A stretch of 57,005 bases of DNA from a virus. A program made the translations under genes and the position numbers. The notes beneath the pieces were generated by a model that did no database searches, was not told the DNA's origin, and was given only the letters and a program-made list of their open reading frames with translations. The stretch is taken from the IMG/VR virus record IMGVR_UViG_3300025667_000005, positions 1-57,005 of that record; one strand, written 5' to 3'. Within the stretch, counting starts at the first letter, position 1, and every line of letters starts with the position of its first letter. Positions 50,520-57,005 of the stretch are shown piece by piece.

Positions 50520-50534
50520 GTAACAATGTGTTAC
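50520..50534 (-). other. small inverted repeat in the capsid leader
   Basis: GTAACACATTGTTAC on the minus strand has six-base arms and a three-base loop, about 20 bases before the capsid start. A candidate leader hairpin of unknown effect. Confidence 0.4.
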
Positions 50535-50555
50535 GTGTTTGTGGTTTTTTGGTTA

Positions 50556-51386
50556 CTAAAAGCGACCGTTGGGTCGCGCTTTTAGGAGCCTGTCCCTCAT
50601 TTGCATATACTCATTCATCGGCATATCACGGATTTGTTCCGCTGATAACTGCTGCTGCTCCGTTTGCATGTCCATAGGTCCTACCGGGGGCGCCGTAACC
50701 GGCGTTCCCCTCACTCCGCTTTGTGCGGACTGTCTTACTGCCTCCAGTATAGCACTACTACGCTCCCTAAGGACCGCAATAGAGTTCTGGACTTCTTCTT
50801 CGGAGGTACCCGAGACAAAATCCCTAAGTTCAGGGATAATAAAGTCTTCGGATTCCTGCATAGCACGCTGTGTAAAAGCGTTAAGATCGTGTATTGCCCG
50901 TTCCTTCTCAACCATTGCTGATTCAGTGGCTCGGGCTTCTTCAATAGCAGAAAAGCGTGCTTTCCACTCTTTGTCTGCCTCTTTAATCTTTGTGCTCCAC
51001 TCTTCGTCACGTCGTGAGAGCAACTCTTTAGCGGTCATTTCTTCTTCTTCACGCCGCTTGATAGCAGCGTTTTCGGCGTCTGCTCGTTCGGCAGCCTCTT
51101 TCTTTGCTGCTTCTCGTTCTTCCGTAATGGTGGTTAGTTGTGCTTCCATCTCTTTGACACGGTTGTCTGAGTCTTCTACTCGCTTGTACAACTTGTCTTT
51201 TTCTTGCTGACGGATTCGTTTGACATCGTTTTCGTCAAACATGCGTCCCTCAGCGGACTCTTCTACACCAGTCTGAAATCCTGTTTCAGCGATTTCAGCC
51301 ACTACTTCTTCAGGAACCTTGTTTTCGGGAGGTAACACTACTGTGTCCTCCGCAGGGTTCTGTGCTTCTGTCTGTTGCTTTGCCAT
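50556..51386 (-). CDS. scaffold protein
   Basis: A 276-residue protein. An acidic N-terminus precedes a long charged coiled coil (residues 50-190, rich in KEAAERAD and EEEEMTAKELLSRRD) and a short C-terminal part with EQIRDMPMNEYMQMRDRLL. This composition and the position between portal and capsid are typical of capsid scaffolds, which are removed before packaging. GAGAGG precedes the start. Confidence 0.8.
   Translation of the reverse strand: MAKQQTEAQNPAEDTVVLPPENKVPEEVVAEIAETGFQTGVEESAEGRMFDENDVKRIRQQEKDKLYKRVEDSDNRVKEMEAQLTTITEEREAAKKEAAERADAENAAIKRREEEEMTAKELLSRRDEEWSTKIKEADKEWKARFSAIEEARATESAMVEKERAIHDLNAFTQRAMQESEDFIIPELRDFVSGTSEEEVQNSIAVLRERSSAILEAVRQSAQSGVRGTPVTAPPVGPMDMQTEQQQLSAEQIRDMPMNEYMQMRDRLLKARPNGRF
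50558..50583 (-). terminator. possible terminator at the end of the scaffold gene
   Basis: AAAAGCG-GACC...GGTC-CGCTTTT forms a stem of about 11 pairs ending in CTTTT, spanning the last codons and the stop of the scaffold gene. It could dampen read-through or stabilise a capsid transcript. The U-tract is only four residues. Confidence 0.35.
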
Positions 51387-51441
51387 TATCTTTAAACCTC
51401 TCTGGTTTTGCTATTATTGTCTTGATTAATGTTACTTATGA

Positions 51442-53103
51442 TTAAACGTCTCCTGAGGGAATACGACGCTGGGCGAACCTAGCACCATATGCCCTTTGTA
51501 TCAGTTTGTCTAACACCGATGCCTCTATGGCAGGGTCAACGAATGATCCGGGCAAGGGACCATCCTCTCCTTCCATAGGGGCAGAGCCACCACCTTCTTG
51601 CGTGAGCATTCCGGTAGTGGCAAAGATTGCTTGCTGGATCTGAGCGTTCACCATTTCAAGTGACCCCATGTCCATAGCGTCTTCCATCTGTTCCTCAAAT
51701 ATCTCAGCCATCTTCTCGTTAGGGAACTCTTCCCCGAGGATGCGTAGTGCACCCCTCTTGGATTCAAGGCCGAGAGCGAGTTTAGATTGAACCTCGTTCA
51801 GTTTGATAAGAACGTCTACAGGCAATGGCTCTGGCCAATGCACCGTAGTTTGATAGGTGAGTGGGTCCGCTGGATCCAACTCAATAGCATTGTCTTTTTC
51901 AGGAACCTCAGAAACAGACGCATCATAAATGAGCATCTGAGGTTCAAAGATAGCAGCGGTACGAATAACCAACTCATTAAGTCTCTCTAACCCGTGGGTG
52001 AAGTGAGACTTTTTCATTGTGTACCGGTTCATCATTGGCTGATACTGGATGGCCAAAGCGACACCGCTGGTATTTGAGATTGGCTGGGTCTGGCCGAGAG
52101 CGGACTCTGGCACACCAGTTATTTCGTGCATAGCACGCTTGATGTTCTGAATGTATTCAAGAGCACCCGCCATATTCCCTGAGGATTCAAGGTTGAATAC
52201 GTTGCTATCTTTAGGGAGGCCAGCCCAGACTTTCTTAGGACCTCTCTCTAACTGACTCGCTTTAGCCCCAGTGATGATAGTGACTGGTGCGGCGTGGTAG
52301 TTAATAATGTCAGATACTTCTGACATCTTCTCGTTGAGTTCACGGTTGAGCGGAATGATGTCCCAGATGTCACTCTGGCCCCACGGTGAAGAAGAGATGG
52401 AGGTATTAGTAATGTGTACGATTGGAATGTGCCCGATTGCGTTAGGGTATGAATCCACTAACTCATCATTAATATATTGCTCCACGGTATCATCCGTAAT
52501 GATCTCGGTGAAGGTATATACCTGACGGGTACCCTCACTAGCGGTTCCCCAGAAACGGTACTTCAACTTGAATCGCAATAGGCGAGTACGGTCGTGTGGG
52601 TGGTACTCAGGGAAGCAGTGCGCTGGGTTTAATGGGAGGATTCTAATTTTACCAGAGATGGGTATGCCAATAGGATCAACGTAAGGCTCTTCGTAAGCGA
52701 CCTTAACGAAGCAGTCACCGGTAACACTTGCCAACTGGCCCATCTCCCACAACACGTGGGCCTTTGAGTTATGTTGTTCCCACACCTTGTTAAGTAGTTG
52801 TGGGATAATAGCGTTGTTCTGCTCTGGTGTGCGGAACTGTACGCCCTTACCAAAGCAGAAGTTAGTGATGTAGTCCGACATGGTGCGGACGTAGTTCAGG
52901 TAGAACTGGGATTCACCAAACTCACGGCGGTAAGACCAATGATGCCCAAGGTACCACGCCCATGCGGCTGAGTAGCGGTTAAGTCGGGGTCCATGAACCT
53001 CAAACTCTTCGTCAGCAAGTTCAACTAGCCCAAGGGGTGATATAGCAACCGTGAGGTCGCTTGCTGACGCACGATATGAGGGTGACCAAAAGTCAACAGC
53101 CAT
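51442..53103 (-). CDS. portal protein (SPP1 gp6-like)
   Basis: A 553-residue protein. NRYSAAWAWYLGHHWSYRREFGESQFYLNYVRTMSDYITNFCFGKG, MGQLASVTGDCFVKVAYEEPY, SSPWGQSDIWDIIPLNRELNEKMSEVSDIINYH and PVTIITGAKASQLERGPKKVWAGLPKDSNVFNLES, with MHEITGVPESALGQTQPISNTSGVALAIQYQPM, are characteristic of SPP1-type portals. It is the dodecameric DNA entry ring and is followed by the scaffold and capsid genes. Confidence 0.92.
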   Translation of the reverse strand: MAVDFWSPSYRASASDLTVAISPLGLVELADEEFEVHGPRLNRYSAAWAWYLGHHWSYRREFGESQFYLNYVRTMSDYITNFCFGKGVQFRTPEQNNAIIPQLLNKVWEQHNSKAHVLWEMGQLASVTGDCFVKVAYEEPYVDPIGIPISGKIRILPLNPAHCFPEYHPHDRTRLLRFKLKYRFWGTASEGTRQVYTFTEIITDDTVEQYINDELVDSYPNAIGHIPIVHITNTSISSSPWGQSDIWDIIPLNRELNEKMSEVSDIINYHAAPVTIITGAKASQLERGPKKVWAGLPKDSNVFNLESSGNMAGALEYIQNIKRAMHEITGVPESALGQTQPISNTSGVALAIQYQPMMNRYTMKKSHFTHGLERLNELVIRTAAIFEPQMLIYDASVSEVPEKDNAIELDPADPLTYQTTVHWPEPLPVDVLIKLNEVQSKLALGLESKRGALRILGEEFPNEKMAEIFEEQMEDAMDMGSLEMVNAQIQQAIFATTGMLTQEGGGSAPMEGEDGPLPGSFVDPAIEASVLDKLIQRAYGARFAQRRIPSGDV

Positions 53104-53193
53104 AAATTATAGGGTCCCTGAGTTGTGGAGGCTTCTACTGTAAGTATACACCATGAAATGCGGATATGTGGTTAGATTGACTACTGTTAGTGG

Positions 53194-53400
53194 CTAGTCA
53201 ACGAGAGAGGCGGTACCGGGGGTGCCCAACCGCTTTGCAACAGCAGCCTTAATAACAGATAGAGCAGCAGCAGCACCAGCGCTTACTACCAACTTCCAGT
53301 TATCCACACCAAGGTCCAGCAAACTGTTAGTGCCTAGAGCACCAAGGGCTGCTTGTACGAAGGTAGCAATGACACGTTCAAAAAGGTCACGAGTAAACAT
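53194..53400 (-). CDS. r1t-like holin
   Basis: A 68-residue protein. MFTRDLFERVIATFVQAALGALG is the typical opening of r1t-type holins, and two hydrophobic segments lie at about 9-25 and 36-52 (WKLVVSAGAAAALSVIKAA). These proteins perforate the cytoplasmic membrane at lysis. The companion endolysin is encoded at 32595-33305, far downstream. Confidence 0.75.
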   Translation of the reverse strand: MFTRDLFERVIATFVQAALGALGTNSLLDLGVDNWKLVVSAGAAAALSVIKAAVAKRLGTPGTASLVD

Positions 53401-53439
53401 AAAGTCTCCTGTAGTAGGGGTTACTTAAGTTTAACACAT

Positions 53440-54591
53440 CTAAGCGGTGTATTCTTTACCGTGGTACATTGCCCACCCCTTGGCGATAGGTATCATCTCT
53501 AGGTTGAACTTACCATCTCCCTCTTCGTAGCGCACTACACACAGTCCTTGCTGCCAGTTTTCGTGCACTGTTAGTGGGCGACCATCTAGGTCAGTACCGC
53601 CCTTAGTAGAGGGAACCGCCCCGTCTGTTCTGGCCAAGCATCCGGGAGAGGCAGCAGTAACGGTGTGCGGCCCATCATAATAGGTCTTGGTCACTTCTGC
53701 CCATTCACGGCGATGGATGTGTCCATACAGAACGGACACCTTGTCACGGTTGAGGTAGGCATGTGCGGTGCTCCCATTAGAGCGCACGATGTCACCGTGT
53801 ATCACCTTAATGTGTTCGTTTATCCAGAGACTAGATGCCGGATACCCAGCGAGGTAGTCAATGTCAAAGTCATCTAAACGACAAAGGTAAGGAACACTGA
53901 GTACAGGCCAACTGTCTGGAGACATGCCCTTACGCATACCGAAGGCAGCGATAGCATTATCTAGCATGAAGTTTGTTAAGCGCTCTTCGTGGTTTCCCGC
54001 TAGCCAAGTGATCTTAGCATTTGGTGCGGCTGCCCGCAACTGACCACATATTACTGTGGCGCTGTCAATGGACGCTTGGGTAGTTCTCTGGAACGCTGGA
54101 GACACACGGTACTTACCTAAGTTAGGGAGGTCTAGGTTGTCACCAACAAGTACCACCATGTCTGGCTTCGTGTCCTTAACAATAGACAACGCTATAGAAA
54201 TAGCAACCTCATCGTGAGTGGCCTCTAACTCTCCGTCCTTGTTTCGGAAGTAACCGATCTGCATATCAGGAAGGACTACGCAGGTATTTAGTCCCGTCGC
54301 CTTCTTCTTGGTGGCAGTACCCTTGGGAAGTGTGATGGATGGTCCGGGTTCAAGAACAGGCCACTGTGGTCCGTGTTCCCACGACGGAGAAATCTGAATA
54401 CCGACCAAGTCATGAATATGCGCTTCACCATCTTCGTCCTTTGTGAGTGACTGATAAATGGAGATCTTCTTGATGTCCCCAATATCGTCAATGTCTATGT
54501 TCTGGCGGTCTAGGAGGGACGCTAGTTTACCGATAGCGTGCTTAGGTGGACCTTGATCTAGTGAGTCCGTTAACTTCTTCTTAGTAGCCAT
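53440..54591 (-). CDS. calcineurin-like metallophosphoesterase
   Basis: A 383-residue protein from the ATG at 54591 (TAATG overlap with the HTH gene). The phosphoesterase motifs are LPDMQIGY (metal Asp), VLVGDNLDLPN, WLAGNHEERL, KVIHGD and YGHIHRREW. The N-terminal 110 residues are a separate alpha/beta region with DIDDIGDIKKISIYQSLT. Such enzymes hydrolyse phosphodiesters or nucleotides. The role in this phage is unknown; it may act on host DNA or signalling nucleotides. Confidence 0.85.
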   Translation of the reverse strand: MATKKKLTDSLDQGPPKHAIGKLASLLDRQNIDIDDIGDIKKISIYQSLTKDEDGEAHIHDLVGIQISPSWEHGPQWPVLEPGPSITLPKGTATKKKATGLNTCVVLPDMQIGYFRNKDGELEATHDEVAISIALSIVKDTKPDMVVLVGDNLDLPNLGKYRVSPAFQRTTQASIDSATVICGQLRAAAPNAKITWLAGNHEERLTNFMLDNAIAAFGMRKGMSPDSWPVLSVPYLCRLDDFDIDYLAGYPASSLWINEHIKVIHGDIVRSNGSTAHAYLNRDKVSVLYGHIHRREWAEVTKTYYDGPHTVTAASPGCLARTDGAVPSTKGGTDLDGRPLTVHENWQQGLCVVRYEEGDGKFNLEMIPIAKGWAMYHGKEYTA

Positions 54592-54893
54592 TATTGGTTG
54601 TCCTCCGTCTGGTAGCATCCACAGGTTTCCCTGAGGTGTCTCTGAATAGTAGCAGATGACAGTGAGTACCCTTGTGTGGTCAGAACAGAGGACAGCCACG
54701 AGGAGGAGTACACTTTGCGTTGCCCACTGTTGGTGTCCTCCTTTATTTTGAGTAGCGCTCTGTCTAAAGCGACTTGCTCGTCATTATCTAAGGACGCACG
54801 AATAGAACCGAGAAGGCACAACCGTTTGTGGTCATTCCTCGTGGGTTTCTCTAGTGCCTCAACTAGGGTGACGGCGGGTTGTCCATTCTTCAC
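54591..54893 (-). CDS. small HTH-like protein
   Basis: A 100-residue protein starting at a GTG, with a strong AAGGAG eight bases upstream. The C-terminal part (SSSWLSSVLTTQGYSLSSATIQRHLRETCGCYQ) looks like a helix-turn-helix ending in CGC, which I recall from unknown actinophage proteins. It could be a terminase-related or regulatory DNA-binding protein; the small terminase role is possible but unproven. Confidence 0.55.
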   Translation of the reverse strand: MKNGQPAVTLVEALEKPTRNDHKRLCLLGSIRASLDNDEQVALDRALLKIKEDTNSGQRKVYSSSWLSSVLTTQGYSLSSATIQRHLRETCGCYQTEDNQ

Positions 54894-54939
54894 AGCAGGT
54901 ACTCCTTCTTGTGTTTTCTTAATGGTACGTTCAGTGACG

Positions 54940-54952
54940 AGAGCATTGCTCT
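54940..54952. promoter_or_regulatory. palindrome upstream of the HTH gene
   Basis: AGAGCAATGCTCT (minus strand) is a perfect inverted repeat with six-base arms about 45 bases before the GTG of the HTH-like gene. It may be an operator for that protein. There is a 110-base spacer here; no convincing promoter or tRNA was seen. Confidence 0.25.
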
Positions 54953-55003
54953 AATCACGTCTTATCCAGTGTACCCCATCAGAGGGTCACCCGTGCAACA
55001 ATT

Positions 55004-55240
55004 CTAAACTTCGTCGCCCCGGCCACGGTGCCAGCCCTCATGGGAGGCTAGGCGCTCTACTGTCTTGTCTAGTTTGTTGTCTATTTGTTCGGTTCGACGG
55101 TCAATGTTTTTAAGGATGGTTTGGTTATCGGTGTGAGCGGTTTCATTCTCTTTACGCCCACGGGATGAGATAACAGCGAAGAGTCCCGTAATAAATGCGA
55201 TAATGGCGCCTCCCAAGGCGGTGATAAACTCAGTGGTCAT
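55004..55240 (-). CDS. small membrane-anchored coiled-coil protein
   Basis: A 78-residue protein. A membrane helix at about 5-26 (ALGGAIIAFITGLFAVIS) is followed by a coiled coil (TDNQTILKNIDRRTEQIDNKLDKTVERL), like the DUF2746-type proteins found near lysis genes in mycobacteriophages. A possible second lysis or membrane protein. Its start overlaps the stop of the preceding gene (TAATG). Confidence 0.55.
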   Translation of the reverse strand: MTTEFITALGGAIIAFITGLFAVISSRGRKENETAHTDNQTILKNIDRRTEQIDNKLDKTVERLASHEGWHRGRGDEV

Positions 55241-56790
55241 TAGAAAAGACCGAGTTGGTCGGGGTTTAGTTTGGACTTAATACTAGTCATGTCACTTTCT
55301 AGGACACCACTACGCATGGACGCTCGGCTTGGCTCGGCGGCGGGTGGGTGGGCAATCTCTAGATACGCCGTGTCGTGCAAGTGGTTGTAGTACGATGTTG
55401 GATCTGTTTTCTTAAGGTGATTTAAGTCTTTGTGTTCTTGCTTTATCTCTCTAACGTAGTCATCCCCACTACGACTTTGTATACGGTTCTCTTCCCACCC
55501 AATTCCTTGCGTAGCACTGGCAGGCAGGTGAACATCCTCTCCATATTGGTTGAAGGTTACAGCACCAACTATCTCCCCACCCCGACGGGTAGCGAGGTTG
55601 TTAAAGGCGTGTAGGGCATCGGAACCGGTAGGTACCTCTGGAACACCTTGACGAATACCCACCTGTAGGACGGCCATGTCGCTTGGTTGTTGATAGTCTA
55701 GAGGGAACTTACTATCTGAGGCTTTTTTAGCGAGAGCGGTACCTCGTCCCCCACGACCACCTTGTGGGGGTATGTACCTCTTCTGCCCAGTGGTGTCAGC
55801 GCCCTGCCAAGAGTCCTCTGCTGTGGCACCGTGTGGGGACAGTGTACTATCTTTAGGAATAGGTTCTATAGGATTACTACTTCGTGATCTTACAATCCGT
55901 TGCGTTGGAGTGAACCCCTCTGGGCGATTACTCTTATCAAGGCCCTCCTCATAGGAGCCAAGTCCCTCGGCTTGCGTAAAGGAAAGGGAACCTTGGTTAC
56001 GGTCACCTGTTAACTGTCGTGCTCTCGTTATGGCGTCCTCGTGCTGAAGGCTCCCCCACATGGAGTTTGCTATGTTGTGTTGGTACGATTTTAGTTTTGG
56101 TCCTTTGTTCAGTTCGGAGTGGTGGACCTCTCCACGAAGTACCTGTATAGCGCGGGTGGTTCCTAATGACATTGATTTTGATATATCAGTGGCCCCCAAT
56201 GTATCACTTGAGGTTTCTGATACTTTCAAGTGTTTACCCATTCCCGCATGCCATACTGTGGCATCTGGGTCACTGAGCGCCTCGTGTATGGATCGTAAAT
56301 TACGAACTTCCATCATGGGGGAGGACTTTACACTTAGAGCAGCGGAGGCCGCTGCTAGCACATGTATGTCGCGACCGGGAGCAGCGTCTCGCAACCCTTT
56401 ATTATGTTGATAGTACCAATCACCCCCACGCACTGGTTGACCCTCTACGTGTGCCCTTGTTACAGCCTCATCTACTAGACCTGCTCTACTATTGGCTGCT
56501 CTAGTTAGAGTTATTGGGATGTTTTTTATATGAGGCCCTATCTCAGATAGTTTGTCATAGTTTTTGCTAGCGCCTTTACGTGCGGCATCCTTATTACTTG
56601 GGTCGTCCCGTATAGCCGCAAACCTATCCAACGTGGGCTGCACGCGATCCGTAGCGGTGTTCCCATACTCTTTCAGGGCACGGGAAATAGCGTCTAGAGA
56701 CCGCTTAGGCATATCCTCTACTGTTGGGGGTACCAACTTATGCTTAGGAGTATCCTCATCTAAAGGACCCCCAGAGTTGGACTCTTCCAT
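55240..56790 (-). CDS. large hypothetical protein of the pre-portal region
   Basis: A 516-residue protein, unusually polar. Residues 70-200 (IGPHIKNIPITLTRAANSRAGLVDEAV, GGDWYYQHNKGLRDAAPGRDIHVLAAASAALSVKSSPMMEVRNL) resemble a widely distributed phage domain (DUF7178-like) where WY...N and LS...P...RN motifs recur; this is tentative. The C-terminal half is basic, Ser/Gln-rich and perhaps disordered. Its place ahead of portal suggests a virion or packaging function. Confidence 0.5.
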   Translation of the reverse strand: MEESNSGGPLDEDTPKHKLVPPTVEDMPKRSLDAISRALKEYGNTATDRVQPTLDRFAAIRDDPSNKDAARKGASKNYDKLSEIGPHIKNIPITLTRAANSRAGLVDEAVTRAHVEGQPVRGGDWYYQHNKGLRDAAPGRDIHVLAAASAALSVKSSPMMEVRNLRSIHEALSDPDATVWHAGMGKHLKVSETSSDTLGATDISKSMSLGTTRAIQVLRGEVHHSELNKGPKLKSYQHNIANSMWGSLQHEDAITRARQLTGDRNQGSLSFTQAEGLGSYEEGLDKSNRPEGFTPTQRIVRSRSSNPIEPIPKDSTLSPHGATAEDSWQGADTTGQKRYIPPQGGRGGRGTALAKKASDSKFPLDYQQPSDMAVLQVGIRQGVPEVPTGSDALHAFNNLATRRGGEIVGAVTFNQYGEDVHLPASATQGIGWEENRIQSRSGDDYVREIKQEHKDLNHLKKTDPTSYYNHLHDTAYLEIAHPPAAEPSRASMRSGVLESDMTSIKSKLNPDQLGLF

Positions 56791-56793
56791 GTT

Positions 56794-56816
56794 CTACACC
56801 TTTCTTTCTGGTGTAG
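56794..56816 (-). other. hairpin just before the start of the large hypothetical gene
   Basis: CTACACC AGAAAGAAA GGTGTAG forms a seven-pair stem ending three bases before the ATG at 56790. The AAAGG ribosome-binding site lies partly in the stem, so folding could limit translation. No U-tract, so it is less likely to be a terminator of the upstream gene. Confidence 0.4.
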
Positions 56817-56821
56817 GGTAT

Positions 56822-57005
56822 TTAGTCGTTTACGCGAACGGCGTTCGGGCGATTCATGTGACCACCAGAGTTGAATGAACGTTCAAAGGTAGGCATGCCA
56901 TCACCGGCGACTACGCCTTCAACGAACTCGCCAAGAACTGATGGTGCTTCAATCCAAGAAGCCGAGCCAACATGTGCTCGTTCTGCCATCGTTTGTTCTG
57001 CTGGT
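56822..57005 (-). CDS. C-terminal end of an unidentified gene
   Basis: The minus strand is open for at least 61 codons from the right edge and ends at a TAA at 56822. The visible part (MAERAHVGSASWIEAPSVLG, then MPTFERSFNSGGHMNRPNAV) is not recognised. An internal ATG at 56989 has no ribosome-binding site, so the gene probably starts outside the window. It may be a structural or packaging gene. Confidence 0.45.
   Translation of the reverse strand, partial: PAEQTMAERAHVGSASWIEAPSVLGEFVEGVVAGDGMPTFERSFNSGGHMNRPNAVRVND

Noticed and set aside
53103-53111. TATAAT directly before the portal start as a leaderless promoter
   Set aside because: The spacing to the ATG is too short for a standard -10 box and no -35-like sequence is present, so it is probably an A/T-rich start region.
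53143-53148. TATACT as a -10 box upstream of portal
   Set aside because: No recognisable -35 sequence at 15-19 bases upstream; too weak to record as a promoter.
54894-54953. An 18-codon ORF (MLSSLNVPLRKHKKEYLLL) before the HTH-like gene
   Set aside because: It lacks a ribosome-binding site and overlaps that of the HTH-like gene; likely chance.
193-56878. Many plus-strand open frames of 60-280 codons, for example 41443-42279, 26866-27525 and 50569-51210
   Set aside because: They lie opposite well-supported minus-strand genes, have no consistent ribosome-binding sites, and their sequences are low-complexity or Ser/Arg-rich shadows. No plus-strand gene is credible.
1-57005. tRNA genes and CRISPR arrays
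   Set aside because: No spacer is long enough for most tRNAs outside those inspected, and none showed a cloverleaf or repeat-spacer pattern.

Overview
The window is part of a double-stranded DNA phage genome with a contractile tail (myovirus morphology). The tail sheath, tube, gp25-like wedge, baseplate J, gpD-like hub and LysM-type protein are all recognisable. A phage-borne WhiB regulator, which is essentially restricted to Actinobacteria and their phages, and endolysin/transglycosylase-like proteins of an actinophage kind point to an actinobacterial host. Base composition is moderate rather than GC-rich, which would fit a low-GC environmental actinobacterium, but the exact host cannot be read from the sequence. 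No tRNA, integrase, insertion sequence or CRISPR array was seen. Every credible gene lies on the minus strand, so transcription runs from position 57005 towards 1, and neighbouring genes are mostly joined by TAATG or ATGA stop/start overlaps. No stretch above 300 bases lacks a gene.

In transcription order, 57.0-53.2 kb holds the end of an unidentified gene, a large protein of unknown function, a membrane protein, a small HTH-like protein, a metallophosphoesterase and an r1t-like holin. Next, 53.1-44.8 kb is the head and neck module: portal, scaffold, major capsid protein, a C-terminally conserved capsid-associated protein, an S74-type fibre, neck proteins and a probable tail terminator. Then 44.8-28.5 kb is the tail module: sheath, tube, a tail assembly chaperone with an apparent programmed frameshift, a tape measure carrying an M15 peptidase domain, CIS-tube-like protein, LysM protein, hub, an OB-fold plus S74 fibre, M15 endolysin, gp25, baseplate J, tail protein I and a small membrane protein.

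The stretch 28.3-14.4 kb is a self-contained replication and recombination module: winged-helix initiator-like protein, DnaC-like loader, DnaB-like helicase, primase, SNF2-type helicase, MerR-like regulator, gp32-like single-strand DNA-binding protein, family A DNA polymerase, RecA and three PD-(D/E)XK nuclease candidates including a Cas4-like one. A SpoVS-family protein sits at its end. From 14.0 to 10.5 kb comes a run of eight small, polar or low-complexity proteins of unknown function. From 10.4 to 5.5 kb there are conserved Cys-rich phage proteins, WhiB, a secreted transglycosylase-like protein and a paralogous pair. From 5.4 kb to the left edge are small, probably early, host-interaction genes and a DUF932 protein.

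The genome clearly continues beyond the window: no terminase large subunit and no prohead protease were found. The most unusual points are the +1/-2 frameshift arrangement before the tape measure, the SpoVS protein, the WhiB protein with an extra Cys cluster, two separate S74 fibres in different modules, a period-12 TTAAGG repeat at 5.45 kb, a highly structured GC-rich spacer at 2.9 kb, and an arginine in place of the Walker A lysine of the helicase loader. Three small genes (at 799, 2614 and 47399) were recovered by hand translation.
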